Made by a program: the position numbers and the translations under genes. Shown here piece after piece: positions 34,446 to 42,071 of a stretch of 64,000 nt of DNA. Source of the DNA: an uncultured Bacteroidota bacterium (lineage in GTDB: Bacteria > Bacteroidota > Bacteroidia > NS11-12g > UBA9320); assembly GCA_937124965.1 (NCBI GenBank), contig CAKZLB010000016.1, forward strand, positions 150,712-214,711, read 5' to 3'. Under the pieces are notes generated by a model. That model was not told where the DNA came from, made no database searches, and saw nothing but the letters and a program-made list of their open reading frames with translations. Within the stretch, counting starts at the first letter, position 1, and each line of letters begins with the position of its first letter.

Positions 34446-35585
34446 ATGAACTTCGAACAAACGGAAAACCAAAAAATGATAGCGGATATGGTCCGCGATT
34501 TTGCAGCAAAAGAGATTCAACCAAACGTAATGGACTGGGACGAAAGTCAACATTTTCCTATCGACTTATTCCGAAAAATGGGAGAGTTAGGGTTAATGGG
34601 AGTCTTGGTGCCAACTGAATACGGAGGGTCTGGTTTTGGTTATTTTGAATATGTAACTGCGATTGTTGAGCTTTCAAAGGTTTGTGGAAGTATAGGTTTG
34701 TCGATGGCTGCACACAATTCGCTGTGTACAGGCCACATTATGGCTTTTGGTAATGAAGAACAGAAGCAAAAATACTTGCCAAAACTGGCTACAGGAGAAT
34801 GGATCGGTGCATGGGGTTTAACAGAAACAGGTACAGGTTCGGATGCTGGCGGAATGAATACAACGGCTGTGCTTGATGGAGACCAATGGGTTTTAAACGG
34901 CTCAAAAAATTTCATTACACACGCGATAAGTGGAGAAGTTGCAGTAGTTATTGCCCGAACTGGCGAAAAAGGTGACTCGCACGGGATGTCGGCGTTTATT
35001 GTTGAAAAAGGAACTCCAGGTTTCTCTGGAGGGAAGAAAGAAAATAAATTGGGAATGAGAGCATCGGAAACAGCTTGTTTGTTTTTTGACGATTGTCGTA
35101 TTCCTAAGGAGAATTTGTTAGGCAAAGAGGGCGATGGTTTTATTCAGGCTATGAAAGTATTAGATGGTGGAAGAATAAGTATTGCGTCTTTGTCTTTAGG
35201 GATTGCTAAAGGTGCTTATGAGGCAGCATTACAATATTCCAAAGAGCGTGAACAATTCGGGAAACCTATTTCTCAGTTTCAAGCTATTGGGTTCAAACTT
35301 GCAGACATGGCCACTCAAATTGAAAGTGCTGAATTGTTAATTTTACAATCGGCGTATTTGAAAAATGAAGGCAAGCCAATGACAAAAGAGTCTGCAATGG
35401 CAAAATATTATGCTTCAGAAGTTTCTTGTACAGTTGCAACCGAGGCAGTTCAGATCTTTGGTGGTTATGGGTATACAAAAGATTACCCAGTAGAAAAGTT
35501 CTATCGCGACTGCAAACTGTGTACAATTGGAGAAGGTACTTCAGAAATTCAGAAATTAGTAATCAGTCGACAGTTATTGAAATAA
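34446..35585 (+). CDS. Acyl-CoA dehydrogenase
   Basis: This 379-residue flavoenzyme matches short/medium-chain acyl-CoA dehydrogenases. It introduces a trans-2 double bond into acyl-CoA during beta-oxidation and passes electrons to ETF. Motifs: [15 protein letters not shown] near residue 48, [14 protein letters not shown] near residue 122, GSKNFITHA near residue 154, [20 protein letters not shown] near residue 242, and the C-terminal catalytic region [20 protein letters not shown] with its Glu. The length is normal. Neighbouring genes are not of fatty-acid metabolism, so the acyl chain specificity is unknown. Confidence 0.93.
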   Translation: MNFEQTENQKMIADMVRDFAAKEIQPNVMDWDESQHFPIDLFRKMGELGLMGVLVPTEYGGSGFGYFEYVTAIVELSKVCGSIGLSMAAHNSLCTGHIMAFGNEEQKQKYLPKLATGEWIGAWGLTETGTGSDAGGMNTTAVLDGDQWVLNGSKNFITHAISGEVAVVIARTGEKGDSHGMSAFIVEKGTPGFSGGKKENKLGMRASETACLFFDDCRIPKENLLGKEGDGFIQAMKVLDGGRISIASLSLGIAKGAYEAALQYSKEREQFGKPISQFQAIGFKLADMATQIESAELLILQSAYLKNEGKPMTKESAMAKYYASEVSCTVATEAVQIFGGYGYTKDYPVEKFYRDCKLCTIGEGTSEIQKLVISRQLLK

Positions 35586-35647
35586 AGTTTTTTTAGCCAA
35601 AAAAATATTCTCATATTTGCACCCCTTTAAAAATCAGAAGAAACACA

Positions 35648-35830
35648 ATGTTAGTTGTTAACGTAAAAGAAAACGAATCAGTAGAGAAAGCTTTAAAAAA
35701 GTTCAAGAAGAAATTTGAACGAACTGGTGTCTTAAGAGAACTTAGAGATCGCAAGCAGTTTACAAAGCCTTCAGTGAAGAAGCGTATGCAAATGATTAAG
35801 GCTAAGTACAAGCAGAGCCTAAATAACTAA
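35648..35830 (+). CDS. rpsU: 30S ribosomal protein S21
   Basis: This 60-residue basic protein begins MLVVNVKENESVEKALKKFK and matches bacterial S21, a small-subunit protein that aids mRNA binding near the anti-Shine-Dalgarno region. The length and Lys-rich helix are typical. The next gene is xerC-like, 44 nt downstream, followed by hpf. The rpsU-xerC-hpf order before the tRNA/tuf block is common in Flavobacteria-type genomes. Confidence 0.95.
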   Translation: MLVVNVKENESVEKALKKFKKKFERTGVLRELRDRKQFTKPSVKKRMQMIKAKYKQSLNN

Positions 35831-35874
35831 TTCATAAGTATTTTTCGTTAAAATTTATTATCTTGCCGTAGCCT

Positions 35875-36762
35875 ATGGTTGCTACTGCTCGATTCGTTAA
35901 TGATTACGTTGATTATTTAGAGTTTCAGAAATCTTTTTCTGGAAACACAATCACTGCGTACATCAAAGATCTTGAGCAATATTTTTCTTTTCAAGAATTA
36001 GAGCTAGGAGACAAATCGCCACTTGCCTCGAACACGGCAACTATCCGGTCATGGCTGGTTTCGTTGATGGAGGAAAATCTTAAAACAACTTCAATTAATA
36101 GAAAGTTAAGTACGTTAAAGTCTTTTTTTAAGTATTTGCGTATGATGGAGTTGGTGGAAATTAATCCAGCGAAACCTGTTCGAAATTTAAAGCTACCCCA
36201 GAAAATACCTGTTTATCTGCGAGTCAAAGAGTCAAATCGTTTGTTTGACGATTTGTCTGAAGCAGAAGATGATGATTTGTTGAAGTCGTCGGTTGTACTT
36301 CTATTATATCATACGGGAATCAGGCGTATGGAGTTAATCGAATTGAAGCTCACGAACGTCGATTTGAAAAAAGGTCAGATCAAGGTATACGGAAAGGGTA
36401 AGAAAGAGCGTATAGTGCCAATTGGATTAGAAGTGGTAAGGGTCTTAGAACGATACAAACGTATTAGGCTATCAATTGAAAGTGAAAGCGATACCTTATT
36501 CATATTGCCTAATGGCAAACCACTTTATCCCAAATGGGTTTATAATTGTGTGAATACCACAATAAGTAAGTATTCAAAAGTAGAGAAAAAAAGTCCGCAC
36601 GTGCTTAGGCATAGTTTTGCAACTCATCTGTTGCAGAATGGCGCTGAGATTGCATCTATCAAAGAATTATTAGGTCATGCAAGTTTAGCGTCTACTCAAA
36701 TCTATGCTCAAAGTGACATTGCACATCTTAAGAAAGTTCATAAGTTACACCCTAAATCATAA
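35875..36762 (+). CDS. xerC: Tyrosine recombinase XerC-type
   Basis: This 295-residue protein has an N-terminal SAM-like DNA-binding domain (residues about 8-95) and a C-terminal catalytic domain. Active-site residues are all visible: Arg in HTGIRRMELIEL near residue 148, Lys in GKGKKERIVPI near residue 176, the H-x-x-R box HVLRHSFATHLL near residue 242, His in LGHASLAST near residue 267, and Tyr in QIYAQ. Length and sequence fit Xer recombinases that resolve chromosome dimers at dif. No dif-like site was recognised nearby. It sits between rpsU and hpf, a position that favours a housekeeping role rather than an integrase. Confidence 0.88.
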   Translation: MVATARFVNDYVDYLEFQKSFSGNTITAYIKDLEQYFSFQELELGDKSPLASNTATIRSWLVSLMEENLKTTSINRKLSTLKSFFKYLRMMELVEINPAKPVRNLKLPQKIPVYLRVKESNRLFDDLSEAEDDDLLKSSVVLLLYHTGIRRMELIELKLTNVDLKKGQIKVYGKGKKERIVPIGLEVVRVLERYKRIRLSIESESDTLFILPNGKPLYPKWVYNCVNTTISKYSKVEKKSPHVLRHSFATHLLQNGAEIASIKELLGHASLASTQIYAQSDIAHLKKVHKLHPKS

Positions 36763-36766
36763 AGAA

Positions 36767-37069
36767 ATGAGAGTAGAAATTCAATCAATTCATTTTAAAG
36801 CAGACTCAAAGTTGGTCGATTACATAGAGAAGAAACTTGGGAAGTTAGAGCAGATTAGTGATGCTATAGTAGATTCACAAGTTTTTTTAAAGGTTGAAAA
36901 TAACAGACACAAAGAAAATAAGACTGTAGAAATCAAAGTAAATGTTCAGAATCAAAGCCTGTTCAAAACTCAGACATCACAGAGTTTTGAGGCGGCAACA
37001 GACTTGGCTGTTGATGCTTTAAAAGTTCAGATAAAAAAGTATAAAGAACGACTTGCATCAACTTCTTAA
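36767..37069 (+). CDS. hpf: Ribosome hibernation promoting factor (short HPF/RaiA family)
   Basis: This 100-residue protein matches the sigma-54 modulation/HPF family: RVEIQSIHFKADSKLVDYIEKK at the start (residues 2-23, quoted only by ends here: RVEIQ to YIEKK), then a central V-x-V-x-x-Q turn, and a helical KYKERL end. It binds the 30S decoding region and stabilises inactive ribosomes in stationary phase. An upstream in-frame start at 36704 would overlap xerC, so the ATG at 36767, 4 nt after the xerC stop, is preferred. There is no C-terminal dimerisation domain, so it is the short form. Confidence 0.88.
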   Translation: MRVEIQSIHFKADSKLVDYIEKKLGKLEQISDAIVDSQVFLKVENNRHKENKTVEIKVNVQNQSLFKTQTSQSFEAATDLAVDALKVQIKKYKERLASTS

Positions 37070-37086
37070 AATATTTTAAAAAATCT

Positions 37087-37118
37087 TTTGATAAGAAAAT
37101 AAATAAAATGTACTTTTG
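37087..37118 (+). promoter_or_regulatory. Consensus promoter for the tRNA-tuf-secE-nusG-ribosomal-rpoBC block
   Basis: TTTG (37087-37090) and TACTTTTG (37111-37118) are separated by 20 nt, a strong match to the Bacteroidota -33/-7 promoter. The next gene is tRNA-Thr at 37193, giving a leader of about 70 nt. No other promoter this good was seen up to rpoC. Confidence 0.8.
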
Positions 37119-37192
37119 CCAACCCTAAAAACGAGAGGAACACCTGAGTAAGGTAATGAAGATGTTTTAATTGTTGTATGGGTAAATGAAAA

Positions 37193-37265
37193 GCCACTTT
37201 AGCTCAGTTGGTAGAGCAGCTGATTTGTAATCAGCCGGTCGTTGGTTCGAGTCCGACAAGTGGCT
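37193..37265 (+). tRNA. tRNA-Thr (anticodon TGT)
   Basis: A full cloverleaf of 73 nt: acceptor GCCACTT pairs with AAGTGGC, D-arm TAGCTCAGTTGGTAGAGCA, anticodon loop TTTGTAA, T-arm GTTGGTTCGAGTCCGAC. The CCA end is not encoded. It is the first of four tRNAs ahead of tuf. Confidence 0.95.
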
Positions 37266-37279
37266 CTTTTTTTTGTACT

Positions 37280-37360
37280 GGGGAGGTACCAGAGCGGTCA
37301 AATGGGACGGACTGTAAATCCGTTGCTTCGGCTACGTAGGTTCGAATCCTACCCTCCCCA
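37280..37360 (+). tRNA. tRNA-Tyr (anticodon GTA)
   Basis: An 81-nt class II tRNA: acceptor GGGGAGG pairs with CCTCCCC, anticodon loop CTGTAAA, and a long variable arm with a CTTCGG turn. The T-loop reads GGTTCGAATCC. CCA is not encoded. Confidence 0.94.
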
Positions 37361-37436
37361 CTGCAGTTGTTATTTGAAATACCAAAAAAGTTAAAGAGGA
37401 TTTCTTTTTTGGATCATCGCATAGCAAGGGCAATAT

Positions 37437-37509
37437 GCGGGAGTAGCTCAGTTGGTAGAGCGACAGCCTTCCAAGCTGTAGGTCGCGGGTTCGAGCCTCG
37501 TCTCCCGCT
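37437..37509 (+). tRNA. tRNA-Gly (anticodon TCC)
   Basis: A 73-nt tRNA: acceptor GCGGGAG pairs with CTCCCGC, anticodon loop CTTCCAA, T-loop GGGTTCGAGCCTC. CCA is not encoded. Confidence 0.95.
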
Positions 37510-37565
37510 CACTGTTGTTGCCGATGTGACTCAGGCTTATGCTTGAGCAAATTGGCTTACAATAA

Positions 37566-37637
37566 GCCGACGTAGCTCAGGGGTAGAGCGTTTCCTTGGT
37601 AAGGAAGAGGTCGTGGGTTCAATTCCCATCGTTGGCT
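37566..37637 (+). tRNA. tRNA-Thr (anticodon GGT)
   Basis: A 72-nt tRNA: acceptor GCCGACG pairs with CGTTGGC through one G-T pair, anticodon loop TTGGTAA, T-arm GTGGGTTCAATTCCCAT. It is the last tRNA before tuf, 82 nt downstream. Confidence 0.94.
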
Positions 37638-37719
37638 CTGAGTAGCACAGCAAAAGAATGTAAATAATCCTCACAGGAAAAAGTTTAAAAAAAAATTAAA
37701 AAGTAATTTATTTCAAGTC

Positions 37720-38907
37720 ATGGCTAAAGAAACATTTGACCGTTCCAAACCACACGTAAACATTGGAACTATTGGTCACGTTGACCACGGTAAAACAACT
37801 TTGACAGCTGCTATTTCTAGCGTTTTATCTTCTCAAGGTCTTGCAGACGTTCAAGATTTTGCTTCGATTGACTCTGCTCCAGAGGAAAAAGAAAGAGGAA
37901 TCACGATTAACACAGCTCACATTGAGTATCAAACAGCAAACAGACACTACGCACACGTAGATTGTCCAGGTCACGCGGATTATGTAAAGAACATGGTAAC
38001 GGGTGCTGCACAAATGGACGGTGCTATATTAGTAGTGGCTGCTACTGATGGTCCTATGCCACAAACAAAGGAACATATCCTACTTGCTCGTCAGGTTGGT
38101 GTACCTCGATTGGTTATCTTCATGAATAAAGTTGACATGGTTGACGATGAAGAATTATTAGAGCTAGTTGAAATGGAAATTAGAGAATTACTTGATTTCT
38201 ACGGATTTGATGCTGACAATACGCCAATCATCAAAGGATCTGCTTTAGGTGGATTGAATGGTGAAGGTAAATGGGTTGAAACAATCACTGAATTGATGGA
38301 TGCGGTTGATAACTGGATTCCACTTCCTCCACGGTTGGTTGATCAAGATTTCTTGATGCCAGTTGAGGACGTATTCTCTATCACAGGTCGTGGTACAGTT
38401 GCTACAGGAAGAATCGAAAGAGGTGTTATCAACGTAGGTGACCCAGTTGAAATTATTGGTATGGGTGCTGAGAAGTTAACTTCTACTTGTACTGGGGTTG
38501 AGATGTTTAGAAAATTATTAGACAGAGGAGAAGCTGGTGATAACGCAGGTATCTTACTAAGAGGTATCGAGAAAACTGATATCAAAAGAGGTATGGTTAT
38601 CGTTAAGCCTAACTCGGTAACTCCACACGCTAAATTCAAAGCTGAGGTTTACGTATTGTCAAAAGAAGAAGGTGGACGTCATACTCCATTCTTTAACAAA
38701 TACAGACCACAATTTTACCTAAGAACTACTGACGTAACTGGAGAAATCAAGTTGCCAGAAGGAACTGAAATGGTAATGCCAGGTGACAACGTAACTATTA
38801 CTGTTGAGTTGTTAAATACTGTAGCGATGGAAAAAGGATTGAAGTTTGCGATCCGTGAAGGTGGAAGAACAGTTGGTGCTGGTCAGGTAACTGAAATTTT
38901 AGATTAA
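37720..38907 (+). CDS. tuf: Elongation factor Tu
   Basis: This 395-residue GTPase delivers aminoacyl-tRNA to the ribosome. GTP-binding motifs are intact: GHVDHGKTT near residue 19, [12 protein letters not shown] near residue 81 and NKVDM near residue 136. Domains 2 and 3 follow, with [12 protein letters not shown] and the C-terminal [17 protein letters not shown]. It begins [19 protein letters not shown], as usual for the phylum. It is flanked by tRNA-Thr and, after a strong hairpin, tRNA-Trp. Codon use is biased toward a highly expressed pattern (e.g. GGT, GTA, CGT). Confidence 0.98.
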   Translation: MAKETFDRSKPHVNIGTIGHVDHGKTTLTAAISSVLSSQGLADVQDFASIDSAPEEKERGITINTAHIEYQTANRHYAHVDCPGHADYVKNMVTGAAQMDGAILVVAATDGPMPQTKEHILLARQVGVPRLVIFMNKVDMVDDEELLELVEMEIRELLDFYGFDADNTPIIKGSALGGLNGEGKWVETITELMDAVDNWIPLPPRLVDQDFLMPVEDVFSITGRGTVATGRIERGVINVGDPVEIIGMGAEKLTSTCTGVEMFRKLLDRGEAGDNAGILLRGIEKTDIKRGMVIVKPNSVTPHAKFKAEVYVLSKEEGGRHTPFFNKYRPQFYLRTTDVTGEIKLPEGTEMVMPGDNVTITVELLNTVAMEKGLKFAIREGGRTVGAGQVTEILD

Positions 38908-38925
38908 TAACAACATAAATTATAT

Positions 38926-38959
38926 CATATAGCTGGCAATTTTTATTGCCGGCTATATG
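38926..38959 (+). promoter_or_regulatory. Long hairpin between tuf and tRNA-Trp
   Basis: A 15-bp stem (38926-38940 with 38945-38959) closes on a TTTT loop. One pair is T-G, the rest Watson-Crick; the arms begin CATATAG and end CTATATG. There is no T-run after it, so it does not look like an intrinsic terminator. It may be an RNA-processing site, an attenuator, or a 3' stabiliser for tuf mRNA. Confidence 0.7.
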
Positions 38960-38965
38960 ACTTAT

Positions 38966-39038
38966 AGGAGAGTAGTTCAATTGGTAGAGCAGCGGTCTCC
39001 AAAACCGCAAGTTGCAGGTTCGATCCCTGTCTCTCCTG
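38966..39038 (+). tRNA. tRNA-Trp (anticodon CCA)
   Basis: A 73-nt tRNA: acceptor AGGAGAG pairs with CTCTCCT, anticodon loop CTCCAAA, T-arm TGCAGGTTCGATCCCTG. It starts 7 nt after the tuf hairpin and is followed by secE after 34 nt. CCA is not encoded. Confidence 0.95.
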
Positions 39039-39072
39039 CAGCAAAGGTTTCTAACCAAAAGAAATTTGAATA

Positions 39073-39264
39073 ATGGGAAAACTTAAAAATTTGTGGAACG
39101 TAACATACGATGAGCTAGTCAACAAAGTGACTTGGCCAAGTTGGGACGATCTAGTTCAGAGCACTATTATAGTTTTAGTAGCTTCAATCATATTTGCACT
39201 GGCAATTTATGTTCTTGATTTAGGTTTCGACGTTCTTACAAATTTCTTATATAAATTAATCTAG
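39073..39264 (+). CDS. secE: Preprotein translocase subunit SecE
   Basis: This 63-residue protein has a basic/amphipathic start, the conserved VNKVTWPSWDDL motif near residue 17, and a single membrane helix (residues about 30-50, IIVLVASIIFALAIYVL). It is the short SecE type that forms SecYEG with SecY and SecG in the inner membrane. Its place between tRNA-Trp and nusG is the classical order. Confidence 0.95.
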   Translation: MGKLKNLWNVTYDELVNKVTWPSWDDLVQSTIIVLVASIIFALAIYVLDLGFDVLTNFLYKLI

Positions 39265-39295
39265 TAGGTCGTTTAATCGTCTAATAAGAGTAGCA

Positions 39296-39850
39296 ATGGA
39301 GCAAGAAGTGTCAAGCGATTTTAAGTGGTATGTTGTAAGAGCAATTACTGGTCAAGAGAAAAAAGTCAAGGCCATGATTGAGTCTGAATTAGCATTTGAA
39401 AAGCTTACTCAATATGTTCCACAAATTCTGATTCCTACGACTAAGGTCTATGAAATTAGAAACGGGAAAAAGACATCTCGTGAAAAAAACTTTTATCCTG
39501 GGTACATCTATGTTCACGCAAATCTTGTCGGTGAGGTGTTGCCAACGATCAAAAGTATAAATGGTGTTGTTGGGTTCTTAGGTGATGAGCAAGGAACTCC
39601 AATTCCAGTTCGAAAGACTGAAATGAACCGAATCTTAGGTCAGGTTGATGAAGCGAACGAAAGTGGAGAAAGCATGATTGAACCATTTATCGTTGGAGAA
39701 ATGGTGAAAGTGAATGACGGACCATTTAGCGGATTTAACGGTATCATTGAAGAGGTTAACGAAGAAAAGAAAAAATTGAAAGTTATGGTGAAGATTTTCG
39801 GACGAAAAACTCCACTAGAATTAAACTACGTTCAAGTAGAAAAAGAATAA
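39296..39850 (+). CDS. nusG: Transcription termination/antitermination protein NusG
   Basis: This 184-residue protein has the NGN domain ([20 protein letters not shown] near residue 10) and a C-terminal KOW domain ([20 protein letters not shown] near residue 142). NusG binds RNA polymerase, reduces pausing and couples transcription with translation. The stop is 4 nt before rplK, consistent with one operon. Confidence 0.96.
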   Translation: MEQEVSSDFKWYVVRAITGQEKKVKAMIESELAFEKLTQYVPQILIPTTKVYEIRNGKKTSREKNFYPGYIYVHANLVGEVLPTIKSINGVVGFLGDEQGTPIPVRKTEMNRILGQVDEANESGESMIEPFIVGEMVKVNDGPFSGFNGIIEEVNEEKKKLKVMVKIFGRKTPLELNYVQVEKE

Positions 39851-39854
39851 TAAA

Positions 39855-40298
39855 ATGGCAAAGGAAATTACAGGTTACGTAAAGTTACAAGTAAAAGGTG
39901 GTGGCGCGAATCCAGCACCTCCAATTGGTCCAGCACTTGGTGCTAAAGGGGTAAATATTGTTGACTTTTGTAAGCAGTTTAATGCTCGAACACAAGATCG
40001 TGCTGGTAAGGTTTTACCAGTAGTGATTACTGTTTATCAAGACAAATCGTTCGACTTTATAATTAAGACTCCACCAGTTGCATCACAATTGTTAGAAGCG
40101 GTTAAATTAAAAAGTGGTTCTGCTGAGCCAAACCGTGTGAAGGTGGCAAAAGTGACTTGGGATCAAGTACGTGCAATTGCAGAAGATAAAATGACTGACC
40201 TTAATGCTTTTAAAGTAACATCGGCCATGCAAATGGTTGCTGGTACAGCAAGAAGTATGGGCATCACTGTTACCGGACAGTTTCCGGAAGATAACTAA
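39855..40298 (+). CDS. rplK: 50S ribosomal protein L11
   Basis: This 147-residue protein carries the L11 signatures: [20 protein letters not shown] near residue 10, the [12 protein letters not shown] loop, and the C-terminal [14 protein letters not shown]-binding segment. It binds the GTPase-associated region of 23S rRNA. It is followed by rplA. Confidence 0.97.
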   Translation: MAKEITGYVKLQVKGGGANPAPPIGPALGAKGVNIVDFCKQFNARTQDRAGKVLPVVITVYQDKSFDFIIKTPPVASQLLEAVKLKSGSAEPNRVKVAKVTWDQVRAIAEDKMTDLNAFKVTSAMQMVAGTARSMGITVTGQFPEDN

Positions 40299-40319
40299 AT
40301 AGTTAATCGTAAGTATTTT

Positions 40320-41018
40320 ATGGGAAAAATTTCTAAAAAAAGAAAAGAAGCCCTTGCAAAAGTTGAAAAGGACAAACTTTACAGCTTAAGTGAGGCGTCG
40401 AAATTAGTGAAGGAAATCTCCTACACTAAATTTGATTCGTCTGTTGATCTAGACGTTAAATTAGGCGTAGATCCAAGACAAGCAAACCAGATGGTACGTG
40501 GTGTTGCATCTTTACCACACGGTACTGGTAAAAACGTTCGCGTTTTAGTATTGTGTTCTCCAGACAAAGAGGAAGAAGCTAAAGAAGCTGGTGCTGACTA
40601 TGTTGGACTTGATGAGTATATCGAGAAAATTCAAGGTGGTTGGGTAGATGTTGATGTTATTATCACACAACCAAGTGTTATGGGTAAATTAGGAAGACTA
40701 GGTAGAATATTAGGACCTAGAAACTTAATGCCAAATCCAAAGTCAGGAACTGTAACTATGGAAGTAGGAAAAGCAGTAACTGAGGTTAAAGCTGGTAAAA
40801 TTGACTTTAAAGTAGATAAAACAGGTATTATTCACAGTTCAGTTGCCAAAGTTTCTTTTGATGCAGATAAAATCAATGAAAACGCAACTGAGTTCATTCA
40901 AACGCTGTTTAGGTTAAAACCTTCATCAGCAAAAGGAACATACTTTCAATCGATTACACTTTCTAGTACAATGAGTCCTGGAATCAAAGTTGACGCAAAC
41001 AGTATTACTGGAATCTAA
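40320..41018 (+). CDS. rplA: 50S ribosomal protein L1
   Basis: This 232-residue protein has L1 motifs: [20 protein letters not shown] near residue 43, [19 protein letters not shown] near residue 127, and the C-terminal [20 protein letters not shown]. It binds the L1 stalk of 23S rRNA. In many bacteria L1 represses its own operon; no obvious L1-binding copy was found in the short gaps here. Confidence 0.97.
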   Translation: MGKISKKRKEALAKVEKDKLYSLSEASKLVKEISYTKFDSSVDLDVKLGVDPRQANQMVRGVASLPHGTGKNVRVLVLCSPDKEEEAKEAGADYVGLDEYIEKIQGGWVDVDVIITQPSVMGKLGRLGRILGPRNLMPNPKSGTVTMEVGKAVTEVKAGKIDFKVDKTGIIHSSVAKVSFDADKINENATEFIQTLFRLKPSSAKGTYFQSITLSSTMSPGIKVDANSITGI

Positions 41019-41034
41019 TTCTAAACGCAAGAAA

Positions 41035-41556
41035 ATGACACGAGAAGAAAAGAAAGTAGTGATTGATCAACTTGTAGAGAGTTTCAACACATATGAATTT
41101 ATATACGTTACAGATAGTTCTGAGTTAACAGCTAACACAAACAACGATCTAAGACGATTACTCCACAAGAATGGAGTTAAAATGCAAGTAGCCAAGAACA
41201 CCTTAATCCGTCAGGCATTAGTGAGAGCCGAAAAGGACTGGGGTGAGCTTACTGATACCCTTAAAGGGACAACCGCACTCTTATTCGCTTCCAATCCAAA
41301 AGCACCAGCTATTGCCATTAAAGACTTCCGAAAGAAGGGCAAAAAGCCAGTGTTGAAGGGTGCTTACTTAGATAGTGCCATCTACATCGGAGACGATCAG
41401 TTAGAAGGTCTAACGAAGTACAAATCAAAAGAAGACTTGATTGGAGAAATTATCGGATTACTTCAATCGCCAGCGAAAAATGTTATTTCATCTCTTAAAT
41501 CAGGTGGATCAACAATCGCAGGTCTTATCAAAACTTTATCCGAAAAAGAAAATTAA
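41035..41556 (+). CDS. rplJ: 50S ribosomal protein L10
   Basis: This 173-residue protein anchors L7/L12 dimers to the stalk. Visible are MTREEKKVVIDQLVESF at the start, VAKNTLIRQAL near residue 61, and TTALLFASNPKAPAIAIKDF near residue 88. A TTG 15 codons upstream also opens this frame but falls inside rplA, so the ATG at 41035, 16 nt after the rplA stop, is chosen. The rplA-rplJ gap is too short for an E. coli-type L10 leader. Confidence 0.94.
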   Translation: MTREEKKVVIDQLVESFNTYEFIYVTDSSELTANTNNDLRRLLHKNGVKMQVAKNTLIRQALVRAEKDWGELTDTLKGTTALLFASNPKAPAIAIKDFRKKGKKPVLKGAYLDSAIYIGDDQLEGLTKYKSKEDLIGEIIGLLQSPAKNVISSLKSGGSTIAGLIKTLSEKEN

Positions 41557-41587
41557 TTAAAAAAACAACTTTAAAAAGTTAACGAAA

Positions 41588-41965
41588 ATGGCAGACTTAA
41601 AAGAATTTGCAGAACAGTTAGTAAATCTTACTGTAAAAGAAGTGAACGAATTGGCTAACATCTTAAAAGATGAGTACGGTATCGAACCAGCAGCAGCGGC
41701 AGCTGTAGCAGTTGCAGGACCTGCAGCAGACGGTGGTGACGCAGCTGAAGAGCAAACTGAATTTACAGTGATTTTAAAATCAGCAGGTGCAGCGAAATTA
41801 CAAGTTGTTAAAGCTGTAAAAGAACTTACAGGTTTAGGCTTGAAAGAAGCGAAAGAAATAGTTGACTCAGCTCCAAAAGAAATCAAGGAAAACGTAGCTA
41901 AAGACGAAGCAGATGCTTTGAAAGCTAAACTTGAAGAAGCAGGAGCTGAAGTTGAAATCAAGTAA
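41588..41965 (+). CDS. rplL: 50S ribosomal protein L7/L12
   Basis: This 125-residue acidic protein has the N-terminal dimerisation helix ([20 protein letters not shown]), an Ala-rich hinge ([15 protein letters not shown]) and the C-terminal domain ([33 protein letters not shown]). It recruits translation factors to the ribosome. A hairpin follows before rpoB. Confidence 0.97.
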   Translation: MADLKEFAEQLVNLTVKEVNELANILKDEYGIEPAAAAAVAVAGPAADGGDAAEEQTEFTVILKSAGAAKLQVVKAVKELTGLGLKEAKEIVDSAPKEIKENVAKDEADALKAKLEEAGAEVEIK

Positions 41966-41985
41966 GATTTAACATTAACAACGCA

Positions 41986-42014
41986 ATAGACCCCAGAGAA
42001 ATCTGCGGGTCTAT
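41986..42014 (+). promoter_or_regulatory. Hairpin between rplL and rpoB
   Basis: The outer stem ATAGACCC (41986-41993) pairs with GGGTCTAT (42007-42014). An inner CAGA/TCTG stem (41994-41997 with 42002-42005) adds four pairs, with one bulged C. No T-run follows. The position matches the rplL-rpoB attenuator/RNA-processing region known in E. coli, so partial termination or cleavage is likely. Confidence 0.7.
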
Positions 42015-42071
42015 CTGTGTTTGAAAGCCCTTGTAGTATTTTTTAATACTCTAACCCTTAAATATATTGCC

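Noticed and set aside
34640-35125. A 161-residue minus-strand frame antisense to acyl-CoA dehydrogenase
   Set aside because: It is a shadow of a clearly conserved gene, with composition determined by codon positions on the other strand.
35875-36762. Treating the tyrosine recombinase as an integrase of a mobile element
   Set aside because: It sits in the conserved rpsU-xerC-hpf order, and no att site, tRNA-integrated element or cargo was seen.
36704-36766. An upstream start that would extend HPF by 21 residues
   Set aside because: It lies inside xerC and does not resemble the HPF N-terminus; the ATG at 36767 follows the xerC stop by 4 nt.
38926-38959. Reading the tuf hairpin as an intrinsic terminator
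   Set aside because: No T-run follows and the operon's downstream genes have no other clear promoter.
40990-41034. A TTG start that would extend L10 by 15 residues
   Set aside because: It overlaps the end of rplA and the added residues are not part of the L10 family; the ATG at 41035 fits.
41557-41961. A Ser/Ala-rich minus-strand frame over rplL
   Set aside because: It is antisense to L7/L12, whose low-complexity Ala-rich hinge produces an open frame on the other strand.
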